DNA from: JBBQWR01 sp038210495
GTDB lineage: Bacteria > Planctomycetota > Planctomycetia > Pirellulales > DATAWG01
Direction of reading: 5' to 3'
Assembly: GCA_038210495.1 (NCBI GenBank)
Contig: JBBQWR010000003.1
Coordinates: 102,112-166,111, forward strand
DNA: 64,000 nucleotides
Part shown: positions 8,189 through 16,016 of the stretch, piece by piece
How the letters are laid out: the number at the start of each line of letters is the position of its first letter
How positions within the stretch are numbered: the first letter of the stretch is position 1
Notes under the pieces: model-generated
Told to the model about the DNA's origin: nothing
Databases searched by the model: none
Seen by the model: only the letters and a program-made list of their open reading frames with translations
Translations under genes and position numbers: made by a program

Positions 8189-8470
8189 CTATTCGGGTTT
8201 GCAGAGCGGCTCTTTCTTTTCGGTGATCACCGGGCACTGCGGCGACATCTCAGCGTTCAGCGCCGTGAAATCCTTCCATTCCTCGGGAACGTTGTCCTCG
8301 TGGAAGATGGCTTCAACCGGGCACTCCGGAACGCAAGCTTCGCAGTCGATGCATTCGTCGGGATGGATATATAGGATCCGCTCTCCCTCGTAAAAGCATT
8401 CGACCGGGCAGACCACCACGCAGTCGGTGTACTTGCAATCGAAACAAGGCTCGCAAACAACGTGAGTCAT
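8189..8470 (-). CDS. fdxA: Seven-iron ferredoxin (3Fe-4S/4Fe-4S)
   Basis: This 93-residue electron carrier has Cys9, Cys17, Cys21-Pro and Cys25, followed by Cys40, Cys43, Cys46 and Cys50-Pro. That is the spacing of FdxA-type ferredoxins with one 3Fe-4S and one 4Fe-4S cluster. The stretch DCKYTDCV and IHPDECIDCEAC are typical. Two extra cysteines (6 and 12) are present. Its redox partner is not indicated by the neighbours. The start at 8470 is preceded by AAAGGAG. A family A half-repeat follows its stop. Confidence 0.92.
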   Translation of the reverse strand: MTHVVCEPCFDCKYTDCVVVCPVECFYEGERILYIHPDECIDCEACVPECPVEAIFHEDNVPEEWKDFTALNAEMSPQCPVITEKKEPLCKPE

Positions 8471-8871
8471 CGACGCGTCGCTCCTTTCACTCCGTCCCCA
8501 TCGGGGACCGCAACAGCTTAACCATGAATCGATTCGAGGATCGCAGGCGACCATTTTTCGCAATGATAGTAATGCGCCGAACCAGTGTCAATCCGGGGCT
8601 GGAAGCGTCGGGCGCCCGGGGCTGGACCGAAGGGTAGCCCGAATGCGAGGGTTTGCCGCCTAGATCGGGTTTGGAGATTAGGCAAACCGTGCAGTCTGGC
8701 CGGCGAAATTGGTTTTCCGCGCGACTTGCTTCGACACGCCGCCGAACATAAAATCGACTGGTGTCGGGGGAAATTGCCGAAATCTTGTCCTTCGCCGTTT
8801 AAGCTCCCAGTTTTGCAACTTATCGGGCACGGATCTGCCCCTCGGTATTTGCCGGGAAGGGGATTAACACC
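8471..8871. other. Intergenic region between fdxA and the sigma factor gene
   Basis: No gene is seen in 401 bases between divergent genes. A GC-rich part (8595-8700) carries no clear hairpin family. No convincing promoter was found by eye. Confidence 0.4.
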
Positions 8872-9453
8872 GTGGCGCTTGCTGAAATCGACCGCAACCT
8901 GCTGGCTCGCTGTCTATCGCGGAAGCCCCGGGCGTGGGAAGAATTCGTCGACCGGTACATGGGCCTCGTGATCCACGTGATCGATCATTCGGCCCAATCG
9001 CGATCCATTCGCTTGGCGCCGGAAGATCGCGAAGACCTCTGCGGCGAAGTTTTCTTGACGTTGGTGCGGGACGATTTCTCCGTGCTGCGGCACTTTCGCG
9101 GCGAGAGCAGCTTGGCGACCTATCTCACCGTGGTGAGTCGTCGCGCGGTCGTTCATCAACTCCTCAAGCGCAAATCGGCCGCTCGACTGAGCGATGCGGG
9201 AGTCGACCCCGCGGCCGACGACAATCGCAATTCCGGCTCGATCGATCGATTGCACGACCGGGAGCAAGTCGCCCGATTGATGGAAGAGCTCGAGCGGCCG
9301 GAGGCGGACGTCGTGCGGATGTATCACTTGGAAGGCAAAAGCTACCAAGAGATCAGCACGCTGGTGGGCATGCCGGAAAACAGCATCGGACCGACTCTTT
9401 CGCGAGCCCGCCAGAAAATGCGAAGCGCCGGAGTCGATCCGGCGATCGGCTAA
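8872..9453 (+). CDS. ECF-like RNA polymerase sigma factor
   Basis: This 193-residue sigma-70-family factor has region 2 near residues 20-95 (WEEFVDRYMGLV, then LATYLTVVSRR) and region 4 near 125-190 (DVVRMYHLEGKSYQEISTLVGM, TLSRARQKMR). Regions 1 and 3 are absent, as in extracytoplasmic-function factors. The start is GTG at 8872 with GAAGGGG upstream. No anti-sigma gene is adjacent; downstream is the convergent lexA gene, so how it is controlled is unknown. Confidence 0.85.
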   Translation: MALAEIDRNLLARCLSRKPRAWEEFVDRYMGLVIHVIDHSAQSRSIRLAPEDREDLCGEVFLTLVRDDFSVLRHFRGESSLATYLTVVSRRAVVHQLLKRKSAARLSDAGVDPAADDNRNSGSIDRLHDREQVARLMEELERPEADVVRMYHLEGKSYQEISTLVGMPENSIGPTLSRARQKMRSAGVDPAIG

Positions 9454-9475
9454 GCCGCCAAGCGTAGGCTGGGCA

Positions 9476-10078
9476 TCAAGTCACCTTGCGCACTACGCCT
9501 GCCACCACGCCGAGTACCCGGGCGTCTTTCACGTAGATCGGCTTCATGCTCGCATTGGCCGGTTGTAGGCGGATTCGATTCGCCTCCGGATACCAGCGCT
9601 TCAGCGTCGCTTCGCCGTCTTCGGTCTGCGCGACGACGATCTGTCCCGGTTGGGCCGTTCGCTGCTTGCGAATCACGACGAAGTCGCCATCGGCGATTTG
9701 GGCGTCGATCATCGAGTCGCCACTGACTTCGAGCACGAACATGGTCTTCTTGCTGAACATCGCGTCGAAGTCGACCCGCTCGGTCTGCTCGATCGCTTCG
9801 TGCATCACGCCGGCGGCGATTCGCCCGGCCAGCGGTAGGCCACGCTCGTCGGCCGGTTCCTGCGACAATTGAATGGCCCGGGACATGTTCGGCTCGCGGG
9901 TGATGAGCCCTTTTTTCTCGAGCGCCTTGAGATGGCACATCACGCCGTTGGGCGAGCTGATGTCGAATTGCAGGCCGATTTCGCGAACCGTGGGGCCGTA
10001 GCCCCGATTGCGGATTTTGTCGCGAATGAATTCGTAGACCGACTTTTGCCGTTTGGTAAGTTGATCCGTATCGATCAT
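9476..10078 (-). CDS. lexA: LexA SOS-response repressor
   Basis: This 200-residue protein is a full-length LexA. It has a winged-helix DNA-binding domain (residues 1-65, LTKRQKSVYEFI and GYGPTVREIG) and an S24 peptidase-like domain. The autocleavage site is Ala89-Gly90, the catalytic Ser122 lies in SGDSMID and Lys160 in EATLKRW. RecA-stimulated self-cleavage should relieve repression of DNA-damage genes. The upstream region holds a strong promoter whose -35 overlaps an imperfect inverted repeat, suggesting autoregulation. A tiny zinc-ribbon gene lies upstream on the same strand. Confidence 0.95.
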   Translation of the reverse strand: MIDTDQLTKRQKSVYEFIRDKIRNRGYGPTVREIGLQFDISSPNGVMCHLKALEKKGLITREPNMSRAIQLSQEPADERGLPLAGRIAAGVMHEAIEQTERVDFDAMFSKKTMFVLEVSGDSMIDAQIADGDFVVIRKQRTAQPGQIVVAQTEDGEATLKRWYPEANRIRLQPANASMKPIYVKDARVLGVVAGVVRKVT

Positions 10079-10135
10079 GGCCAGCTCCCGATAATGATGA
10101 CGCGATAGGCAGCAATTCGCCGCCCTGTATCGCGC

Positions 10136-10175
10136 ATCATAATATACGGGTGTTCACAGTCAATAGCGTTTGTAC
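10136..10175 (-). promoter_or_regulatory. lexA promoter with overlapping candidate operator
   Basis: On the minus strand TTGACT (10163-10158) and TATGAT (10141-10136) are 16 bases apart, about 60 bases before lexA. An imperfect inverted repeat, GTTCACA...TTTGTAC on the plus strand (10152-10175), covers the -35. The promoter is clear; the operator is inference. Confidence 0.5.
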
Positions 10176-10232
10176 AGTTTTTTCGGCGTCGCAAGGCCAG
10201 CGATCGACAAAATACGCTCCTTGGGATCGCGG

Positions 10233-10355
10233 CTACCTCAAATCCTTGCTGCACTTCTTGCAGCGTTTGCGCTGCGGATGCAACGTGGCATTACACTTCG
10301 GGCAGCGGCGAGCCTTGAGCAACATGGTTCGCGCGGTTCGGGGACGGGTACGCAT
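10233..10355 (-). CDS. 40-residue zinc-ribbon mini-protein
   Basis: A very short gene encodes a basic 40-residue protein with CPKC (residues 18-21) and CKKC (32-35), flanked by Lys and Arg. This is a plausible single zinc ribbon of the rubredoxin-knuckle kind. GGAG lies seven bases before the ATG at 10355, which supports real translation. The next gene on the same strand is lexA, 154 bases downstream, with its own promoter. I do not recognise a named family; a nucleic-acid or ribosome-associated role would suit the charge but is inference. Confidence 0.6.
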   Translation of the reverse strand: MRTRPRTARTMLLKARRCPKCNATLHPQRKRCKKCSKDLR

Positions 10356-10528
10356 GACGACGCTCCGGACGGTTACGATGGGAAACACGAAACACGTCAG
10401 TATAAACGCATGGCCGGGCGAATCAAGGCGAAGTGCGACGAGGCGAGTGGCGAGAGAGCCAGCGAGCGGACGACGTTATGAATAATCCGAGTTTTGACGA
10501 GTCGCGGCGCCGGATGGACGACGAGTCA

Positions 10529-10556
10529 CATTCGCCATTCGCCACTCGCCACTCCA
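10529..10556. repeat. GGCGAGTGG tandem repeat (family E), copy 1
   Basis: Tandem units of TTCGCCA/CTCGCCA lie 14 bases beyond the stop of the minus-strand gene at 10571. Related tracts are at 15949-15967 and 46401-46437. Confidence 0.6.
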
Positions 10557-10570
10557 AAGTCGCGGCCCGT

Positions 10571-12361
10571 TTATTTCAGGGCCTCGTCGGGCCGTCCGAT
10601 CATCCGAATGTCGAATCCTTCGTCGACGATCGAGACGGTGGCGCCGCTGCGAGGAAAGGCTTCTCGCAGCCGGTCGAATTTCGGCAACTTGGCGATGGCG
10701 GCATTCGGCGGGTTGGAACTGGAGCCCACTAGGACCCGGCGCCAAACCATCGTCGACGGATCGCCCTCGTCAGCCGGTCGCGAACTGGCGGCGTGTCGAT
10801 AGCTGGGCTCGAGCAGTCGGTCGAGTCGCATTAGGCCCCGCGCCGCCGTTCTTGGGTCGACTTGGTTGTCGAGATCCGCGCCGAGCTGCTTCCACGGTGC
10901 GTCGTCGCTGGCGCGGGCCGCTTTGCCATCCGGCTGAAGGGCCGCCCGAAGTCGCTCCGGCGAGACGCTCAGCAATGCGCGGTCTCCGCCGACCGCGATC
11001 GCCCGAATCGAGACCGCCGACGAGTTTTCGCCCTCGACGAAGAGCGACTCGCCTCGCCCGACGGTCCACAGGTCGTGCCCCGCGATTCGCTCGTGCGAGA
11101 CTCGCTTGTCGCCCCGATAAAATCGCGTCAGGGCCGCGAGCACTTTCGGTTGATTGCGTAAGGCAATCGAAAACATCCAATCCTCTTCATGATCGACGCG
11201 AATCGCATCCGGTCCCAGGAACTGAAAGACGTCCTTGCGCAAGTCGACGCGAACGCCCTCGGGATCGTCGCGCAAGCCGTTGAGCACATCGTCAAAAAGC
11301 CCTTCGCCATCGGGACCGGGCTGATTCGCCTCGTCGTACAGATTGCCCAATCCGCTCATCGCGGCTGCGAAGTCCGCCCGGAATTGCCATGCGCCAATGA
11401 AGTCGGCGTCCAGCCACGCCGGCAAGGGCGGAAGCGCTCCCGGGTCCAGACTCAGAAGCCGCATTCCCTTGCGAAACGGGCGGGCCACTAACAGCCTCGC
11501 ATGCAATTCCCACTCGCGGCTGCTCGTCGCGACCGGGTCGAACGTTGCGGCGATCGCTTTGATGGCCGTGAATCCCAAACGCTTCGCAGCCTCTACTGGA
11601 TCTTTCGCCGCCGGTTTGGTCTTTGAGTCGTAGTCGCGGGCGAGTTCCCAAAATTCGAACGGCCGAGCAAACAGCCGGATGCTGGCCGGGTTGAGCTTGT
11701 CCGAGGACTCGCTGACAGGTCTCGCCCCGAAATCGGGGTCGCTCGCCAGCGAGCCGCGATCCGTGACGTTCAGCACGGCATCGGTCGCGGCCAACGAAGT
11801 CGCCACGCCGCAGACCTGGCCCGCGACGAAGATCACTCGGCTCGGTTCCGACCGCCGCGCCGGCGGCGGCGTAAAGACCCACAGTTTTGCCCCGTTTCGC
11901 GGACTCGCGGTTTTCGTAAATCCTCGATCGAGAAATGATTTCTCGGCTGCGTTTAGGATTTCAGGAAACTGATCGCTCGGCGCCCGCGATGAAAACAAGA
12001 AAGCCAGCCCTAGCGAACGGTCGGTGAGTGGAATCGCTATCAAAGTCGCGGGCCCCTCCGCGCGAGAAAGTTCCTTCCAGTCGAAACCCAGCGCCGGCTT
12101 CAAATTCAGCGCGCTCGCGCGATTCGAGTTATCCAGGTCGGCGATCAGCGGTTTGAAATCCGGCCCGGTCAACACACGGCCCAAGCGGCTCGCCTTAAAC
12201 GCGGTGCAGGCTGCGGCGGCGTTGTCGGCATAGATGGCCAGGCATGTATTGCTCGGCGCATGCGACAATAGTCGATCGCTGTCGGCGGCCAGGACTCGAT
12301 CGCCGATCGTTGCGAGCAGCAACAGGAGTGGCAGCCCGAATCGCATTGAACCAATGATCAT
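10571..12361 (-). CDS. Secreted protein of unknown function
   Basis: This 596-residue protein has a signal peptide (MRFGLPLLLLLATIGDRVLA, cleavage after LAA or nearby). A large alpha/beta body with no recognisable catalytic motif follows. It has the general look of planctomycete periplasmic DUF3352-like proteins, but this is not firm. Start choice is open: ATG 12361 and ATG 12346 both place the signal peptide correctly, and neither has a good ribosome-binding site. The open frame extends 69 codons further upstream without secretion-signal logic. It is transcribed alone, divergent from the ABC transporter operon. Confidence 0.65.
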   Translation of the reverse strand: MIIGSMRFGLPLLLLLATIGDRVLAADSDRLLSHAPSNTCLAIYADNAAAACTAFKASRLGRVLTGPDFKPLIADLDNSNRASALNLKPALGFDWKELSRAEGPATLIAIPLTDRSLGLAFLFSSRAPSDQFPEILNAAEKSFLDRGFTKTASPRNGAKLWVFTPPPARRSEPSRVIFVAGQVCGVATSLAATDAVLNVTDRGSLASDPDFGARPVSESSDKLNPASIRLFARPFEFWELARDYDSKTKPAAKDPVEAAKRLGFTAIKAIAATFDPVATSSREWELHARLLVARPFRKGMRLLSLDPGALPPLPAWLDADFIGAWQFRADFAAAMSGLGNLYDEANQPGPDGEGLFDDVLNGLRDDPEGVRVDLRKDVFQFLGPDAIRVDHEEDWMFSIALRNQPKVLAALTRFYRGDKRVSHERIAGHDLWTVGRGESLFVEGENSSAVSIRAIAVGGDRALLSVSPERLRAALQPDGKAARASDDAPWKQLGADLDNQVDPRTAARGLMRLDRLLEPSYRHAASSRPADEGDPSTMVWRRVLVGSSSNPPNAAIAKLPKFDRLREAFPRSGATVSIVDEGFDIRMIGRPDEALK

Positions 12362-12713
12362 GGGCGCCCTGCACACGCGAAAATATGATGGCCGTATGTC
12401 TACAATACACTCGGCCCCATCGATCTGCGACGCTCGGACGCCCTTTTTTGTCGGATCGCGAGACCGGCGCCATCTTCCACCGCCATCTTCCATTTTGCCC
12501 GGTTTTGATGTATCACCGCCTATGCCCGCGGACTGGCCGAACGATGGTGAGGCGCCCCAGCGTTTCATTCTTACGGAGCCACCGGCAGATCGACTGGCGC
12601 CAGGAAATGGAGGGTTCCAGGGGCGCTAGCAGTACGAGTCGTCCCGCGGTCGCGCAACTGGTACGGCCATCGCGATCGATATCGACTCCCGTTGCGTCCG
12701 CTCGTGCCTTCAC
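12362..12713. other. Intergenic region between divergent genes
   Basis: No gene is supported in these 352 bases. They must hold the promoters of the secreted-protein gene and of the ABC transporter operon. No clear -10/-35 pair or repeat was seen. Confidence 0.4.
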
Positions 12714-13436
12714 ATGCCGATCCTCTCCGCCCGCAAAGTCTGCAAGCAGTATGGCGCCGGGCCGGTTCAAGTCCAGGCCTTGCTCGATGTGGACCTCGAC
12801 GTCGCCACTGGTGAATTCATTGCCATCATGGGTCCGTCCGGGTGCGGCAAGAGTACGCTGCTGCAAGTGCTCGGCGCCATCGACACGCCGACCACGGGCC
12901 AAGTGTTGCTCGATTCGCAAGACCTGGGTGGATTGTCCGACACGGCTCGCAGTTTGATTCGCCGCCGCCGCATCGGCTTCGTGTTTCAAAAGATCAATTT
13001 GCTGCCGACACTTTCGGCGGCGGAGAACGTCGCGCTGCCGCTGCGAATCGATGGCCTGGCTCGCCGCGCCGCATTGCCGCGAGCGAAAGCCGCCCTCGAG
13101 CAAGTCGGGCTCGCTCACCGCGCCGACCATTTTCCGCACGAGATGTCCGGCGGCGAGCAACAACGGGCCGCGATCGCCCGGGCACTCTTGATTCATCCCG
13201 CGGTCATCTTCGCCGATGAGCCGACCGGCGCGTTGGACAGTAGCAACGCTCAGCGGATCATCGAACTATTGCGGACCTGCGCCGATGGTGGTCAGACGAT
13301 CGTGATGGTCACGCACGACGCCAATCTGGCTCGGCGCGCCGATCGCATCGTGGTGATGAGCGACGGCCGGATCGTCGACGGCGCCCCGGCCGATGAGTCG
13401 TCGGCGACTTTTTCGCCGGCCGAGGAGGGGCGATGA
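12714..13436 (+). CDS. ABC transporter ATP-binding protein, LolD/MacB type
   Basis: This 240-residue ATPase has Walker A GPSGCGKS (residues 40-47), a Q-loop VFQ, signature MSGGEQQ (144-150), Walker B VIFADEP and a switch histidine in VTHD. Sequence features match the LolD/MacB/FtsE subfamily, whose members power FtsX-type permeases that extrude lipoproteins, peptides or lipids rather than moving solutes through a pore. Its stop overlaps the permease start (ATGA at 13433), so the two are translationally coupled. No ribosome-binding site is evident for this first gene. Confidence 0.92.
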   Translation: MPILSARKVCKQYGAGPVQVQALLDVDLDVATGEFIAIMGPSGCGKSTLLQVLGAIDTPTTGQVLLDSQDLGGLSDTARSLIRRRRIGFVFQKINLLPTLSAAENVALPLRIDGLARRAALPRAKAALEQVGLAHRADHFPHEMSGGEQQRAAIARALLIHPAVIFADEPTGALDSSNAQRIIELLRTCADGGQTIVMVTHDANLARRADRIVVMSDGRIVDGAPADESSATFSPAEEGR

Positions 13437-15943
13437 ATCTGCTCGATCTCATCGTGCATCAGTGGCTGCAGCGGCCGGCCCGCACAATCCTTTCGGCGCT
13501 GAGCGTGGCGATCGCGGTCGCGGCCGTGCTGGGCACGGCGGTGGCGCAAAATAGCGTTCGCTCCGCCGATCGAAGTCTGCAAGCACTTGTCGAGGGTCCG
13601 CCGGCGGTGGACATTATTTCAACGGAAGGGGGTCGAATCGACGCGAGCCGTCGACCGAACCTCGATGGTATTCCGGGAATAGCTGGCAGTTATTCGGTGA
13701 CGTCGCGAGCGACATTGCTCCGCGCGCACGGCCAGCGCATGAAGTCGATCGTCGTCGGCTTGCCGCTCCAGCAATCGGCGGCCTGGGAGACGCTGCCGCT
13801 CGTCGCTGGCCGCTATTGCCGTGAGGCCAACGAGGCGACGCTGGCGGCCGACATGGCGAACGATTTGGGCGTCAAGCTGGGGGACTCGTTGACGCTGCTG
13901 ACCCGTCGCGGCCCGCGCACGATGACGGTCGTCGGTCTGGTGGAATCCAGCGCCCTGAGCGCGCTGAGTCCCGGGGCGAGCGGCGCGTTGCCGCTGGCGG
14001 ACATCGATCGGTACTTCGATCTAGGCGGCAGCGTGGACCGCGTGCGGGTGCTGCTCGATTCGGCCGACGGTCGACCGCGCGTCGAGTCGGCGCTTCGCGA
14101 TCGGATGCCGACGACGCTTCAAGTGCAAAATACCGGTCAGCAATCCCAGCTGGCCGATACAGTGCTGCGTTCGACGGAGTTGGCTCTGCGGTTCTCGGGC
14201 GCGCTGTCGCTGGCCATGGCCACGTTCATCATTCTCAATACCCTACGCATGAACTTCGCCGAGCGCCGCCGCGAAATCGCCGTGTTGCGAGTCCTCGGCG
14301 CGACGCAACGCCAGCTTGTGGCGCTGCATCTGACCGAGGGCGCCGCGCTGGGCCTAATGGGGTCGATCCTCGGCATCCCGCTTGGGCTGTTGATCGGACG
14401 CGGGCTGGGTCAGGCGATGCAGCGGCTGCTCGATTCGCATGGCGATACCGGGGAGATCAGCTATCGGACGATCGGTTGGGCGATGCTCGCCGGTCCACTC
14501 GTCGCGGGCATCGCGGCGATCGTGCCCGCGCTGCAATCGCGGCATGTCTCGCCGCGCGAGGCGATGACCGGCGCCGAGCCACGCCGAGCCGAAGGATTGC
14601 CACTCTGGGCCACCGTCGGCGGGTCACTGATCATGGTGGTCGCCGTTGGGCTAATGCTGCTCGTGATGACGACCCGATTGCCTGTTGAAATGGCGATTCC
14701 GGCGGGGCTGCTGTTGCTACTGGCGTTTATCGTGATTATTCCGGCGATGATCGGGCCGGTGGCTCGCGGCGCCGCCAAGTTGCTTTGCCCGTGGTGGCCA
14801 CTCGAATCCGATCTGGCCACCGCACAGCTATTGGAGCGTCGAATTCGCACCGGGCTGACGGCCGGAGTCCTCGTGGTCGCCGTCAATGCCGGCCTGGGGA
14901 TGGGCAACTCGATCGTCAACAACGTCGACGATGTCCACGATTGGCATCGTCGCTGGCTATCGAACGATGTCTCGATTCACGATCCACGGGTTCACGACAC
15001 GGCCGCCACGAGCGAAGATCGCATCGATTTTCGCGAACAGATTCTTGCTCGATCGGGAGTGGCCGGCGTCGTCGAACTGCAATTCATGGCGGCCCGCGCG
15101 GGCGCCATGCCGGTCGATTGCATCGTGCGGGATTTCGTGCCCGGCGATGAGTTGCCGTGGTCGATCATCGCGGGAAGCGCGGAAAATTGCGCGCTGCGGC
15201 TTCAGGCGGGCGAGGCGGTGATTGGCGGCGTTTTAGCCCATAAACTGGGGCTGAGCGTGGGCGACCCCTTGCGCCTGGAGCTTGGCGGTCGCTCGCTGTC
15301 GCTGCCCGTCGCCGCGATCGCCAACGATTATTTTGCGGGCGGGTTGATCGTCTATCTGGATCGAGGCGCGGCGGCCAAGATGATCGAACTCGGCCCCCCA
15401 GCGGTCTATTTTGTGCGGGCGAGCGCCAACACGTCGGCCGAGTCGCTACTCGAATCGCTTCGGCCGCTGGCGAACCGGAACCAACTCGTGATCCGCTCGT
15501 TCGCCGAGGCGCGCGAGCGGCTGGATCGGCTGATTCGTGGAATCGTGGGAGCTCTATGGGGCCTGTTGGCCGTGGGATTCGTCGTCGGCTGCGCGGCCGT
15601 GGCCAATGCCTTGACGATGAACGTGCTGGAGCAGACCGGCGAGCTGGGACTGCTGCGAATCTTGGGAATGACGCGGCGGCAAGTTCGCAAAGTCGTGCTC
15701 TGCGAGTCATTATTGTTAGGGATCCTCGGTATCGTGCTGGGCACAGCCGCGGGCGTCGTGACGGCGCTGGTCATTCACTTTTGCAATGAGCCGCTATTGG
15801 GACATCCCGTGCCGTTCAAATTTCATTTCCCCTTGCTGACGGCCAACACGCTGGGATGCTTGCTAGTGGCGCTGGTGGCCGGTTGGTCGCCGGGGGCGAA
15901 GGCGGCGCGGTTGGATTTGGCGACGGCGATTGCATACGAGTGA
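13433..15943 (+). CDS. FtsX/MacB-family ABC transporter permease
   Basis: This 836-residue membrane protein has an N-terminal helix, a periplasmic MacB-PCD-like domain, then a three-helix FtsX block (about residues 255-370, LRMNFAERRREIAVLRVLGATQ). A second periplasmic region and a second FtsX block (about 695-830, EQTGELGLLRILGMTRRQV) follow. The double-FtsX layout lets one polypeptide act as both half-permeases. With the ATPase it forms a mechanotransmission-type exporter. Two downstream genes, a secreted protein and a condensation-type enzyme, are likely in the same operon and may give clues to the cargo. Confidence 0.88.
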   Translation: MNLLDLIVHQWLQRPARTILSALSVAIAVAAVLGTAVAQNSVRSADRSLQALVEGPPAVDIISTEGGRIDASRRPNLDGIPGIAGSYSVTSRATLLRAHGQRMKSIVVGLPLQQSAAWETLPLVAGRYCREANEATLAADMANDLGVKLGDSLTLLTRRGPRTMTVVGLVESSALSALSPGASGALPLADIDRYFDLGGSVDRVRVLLDSADGRPRVESALRDRMPTTLQVQNTGQQSQLADTVLRSTELALRFSGALSLAMATFIILNTLRMNFAERRREIAVLRVLGATQRQLVALHLTEGAALGLMGSILGIPLGLLIGRGLGQAMQRLLDSHGDTGEISYRTIGWAMLAGPLVAGIAAIVPALQSRHVSPREAMTGAEPRRAEGLPLWATVGGSLIMVVAVGLMLLVMTTRLPVEMAIPAGLLLLLAFIVIIPAMIGPVARGAAKLLCPWWPLESDLATAQLLERRIRTGLTAGVLVVAVNAGLGMGNSIVNNVDDVHDWHRRWLSNDVSIHDPRVHDTAATSEDRIDFREQILARSGVAGVVELQFMAARAGAMPVDCIVRDFVPGDELPWSIIAGSAENCALRLQAGEAVIGGVLAHKLGLSVGDPLRLELGGRSLSLPVAAIANDYFAGGLIVYLDRGAAAKMIELGPPAVYFVRASANTSAESLLESLRPLANRNQLVIRSFAEARERLDRLIRGIVGALWGLLAVGFVVGCAAVANALTMNVLEQTGELGLLRILGMTRRQVRKVVLCESLLLGILGIVLGTAAGVVTALVIHFCNEPLLGHPVPFKFHFPLLTANTLGCLLVALVAGWSPGAKAARLDLATAIAYE

Positions 15944-15948
15944 AAAGC

Positions 15949-15967
15949 GTGGCGGGTGGCGGGTGAA
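15949..15967. repeat. GTGGCGGG tandem repeat (family E), copy 2
   Basis: The short tract GTGGCGGGTGGCGGGTGAA starts five bases after the permease stop and belongs to the same tandem family as 10529-10556 and 46401-46437. Confidence 0.5.
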
Positions 15968-16016
15968 GACAGCGGCAGTGACGAGTGCTAGTTGGGTACT
16001 GACTGGGAGATGTTCG

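Noticed and set aside
7367..8374. 335-codon open frame over the HNH gene
   Set aside because: It is a frame shadow of the HNH endonuclease, which has the correct zinc and HNH motifs; this frame also runs into the antisense of fdxA.
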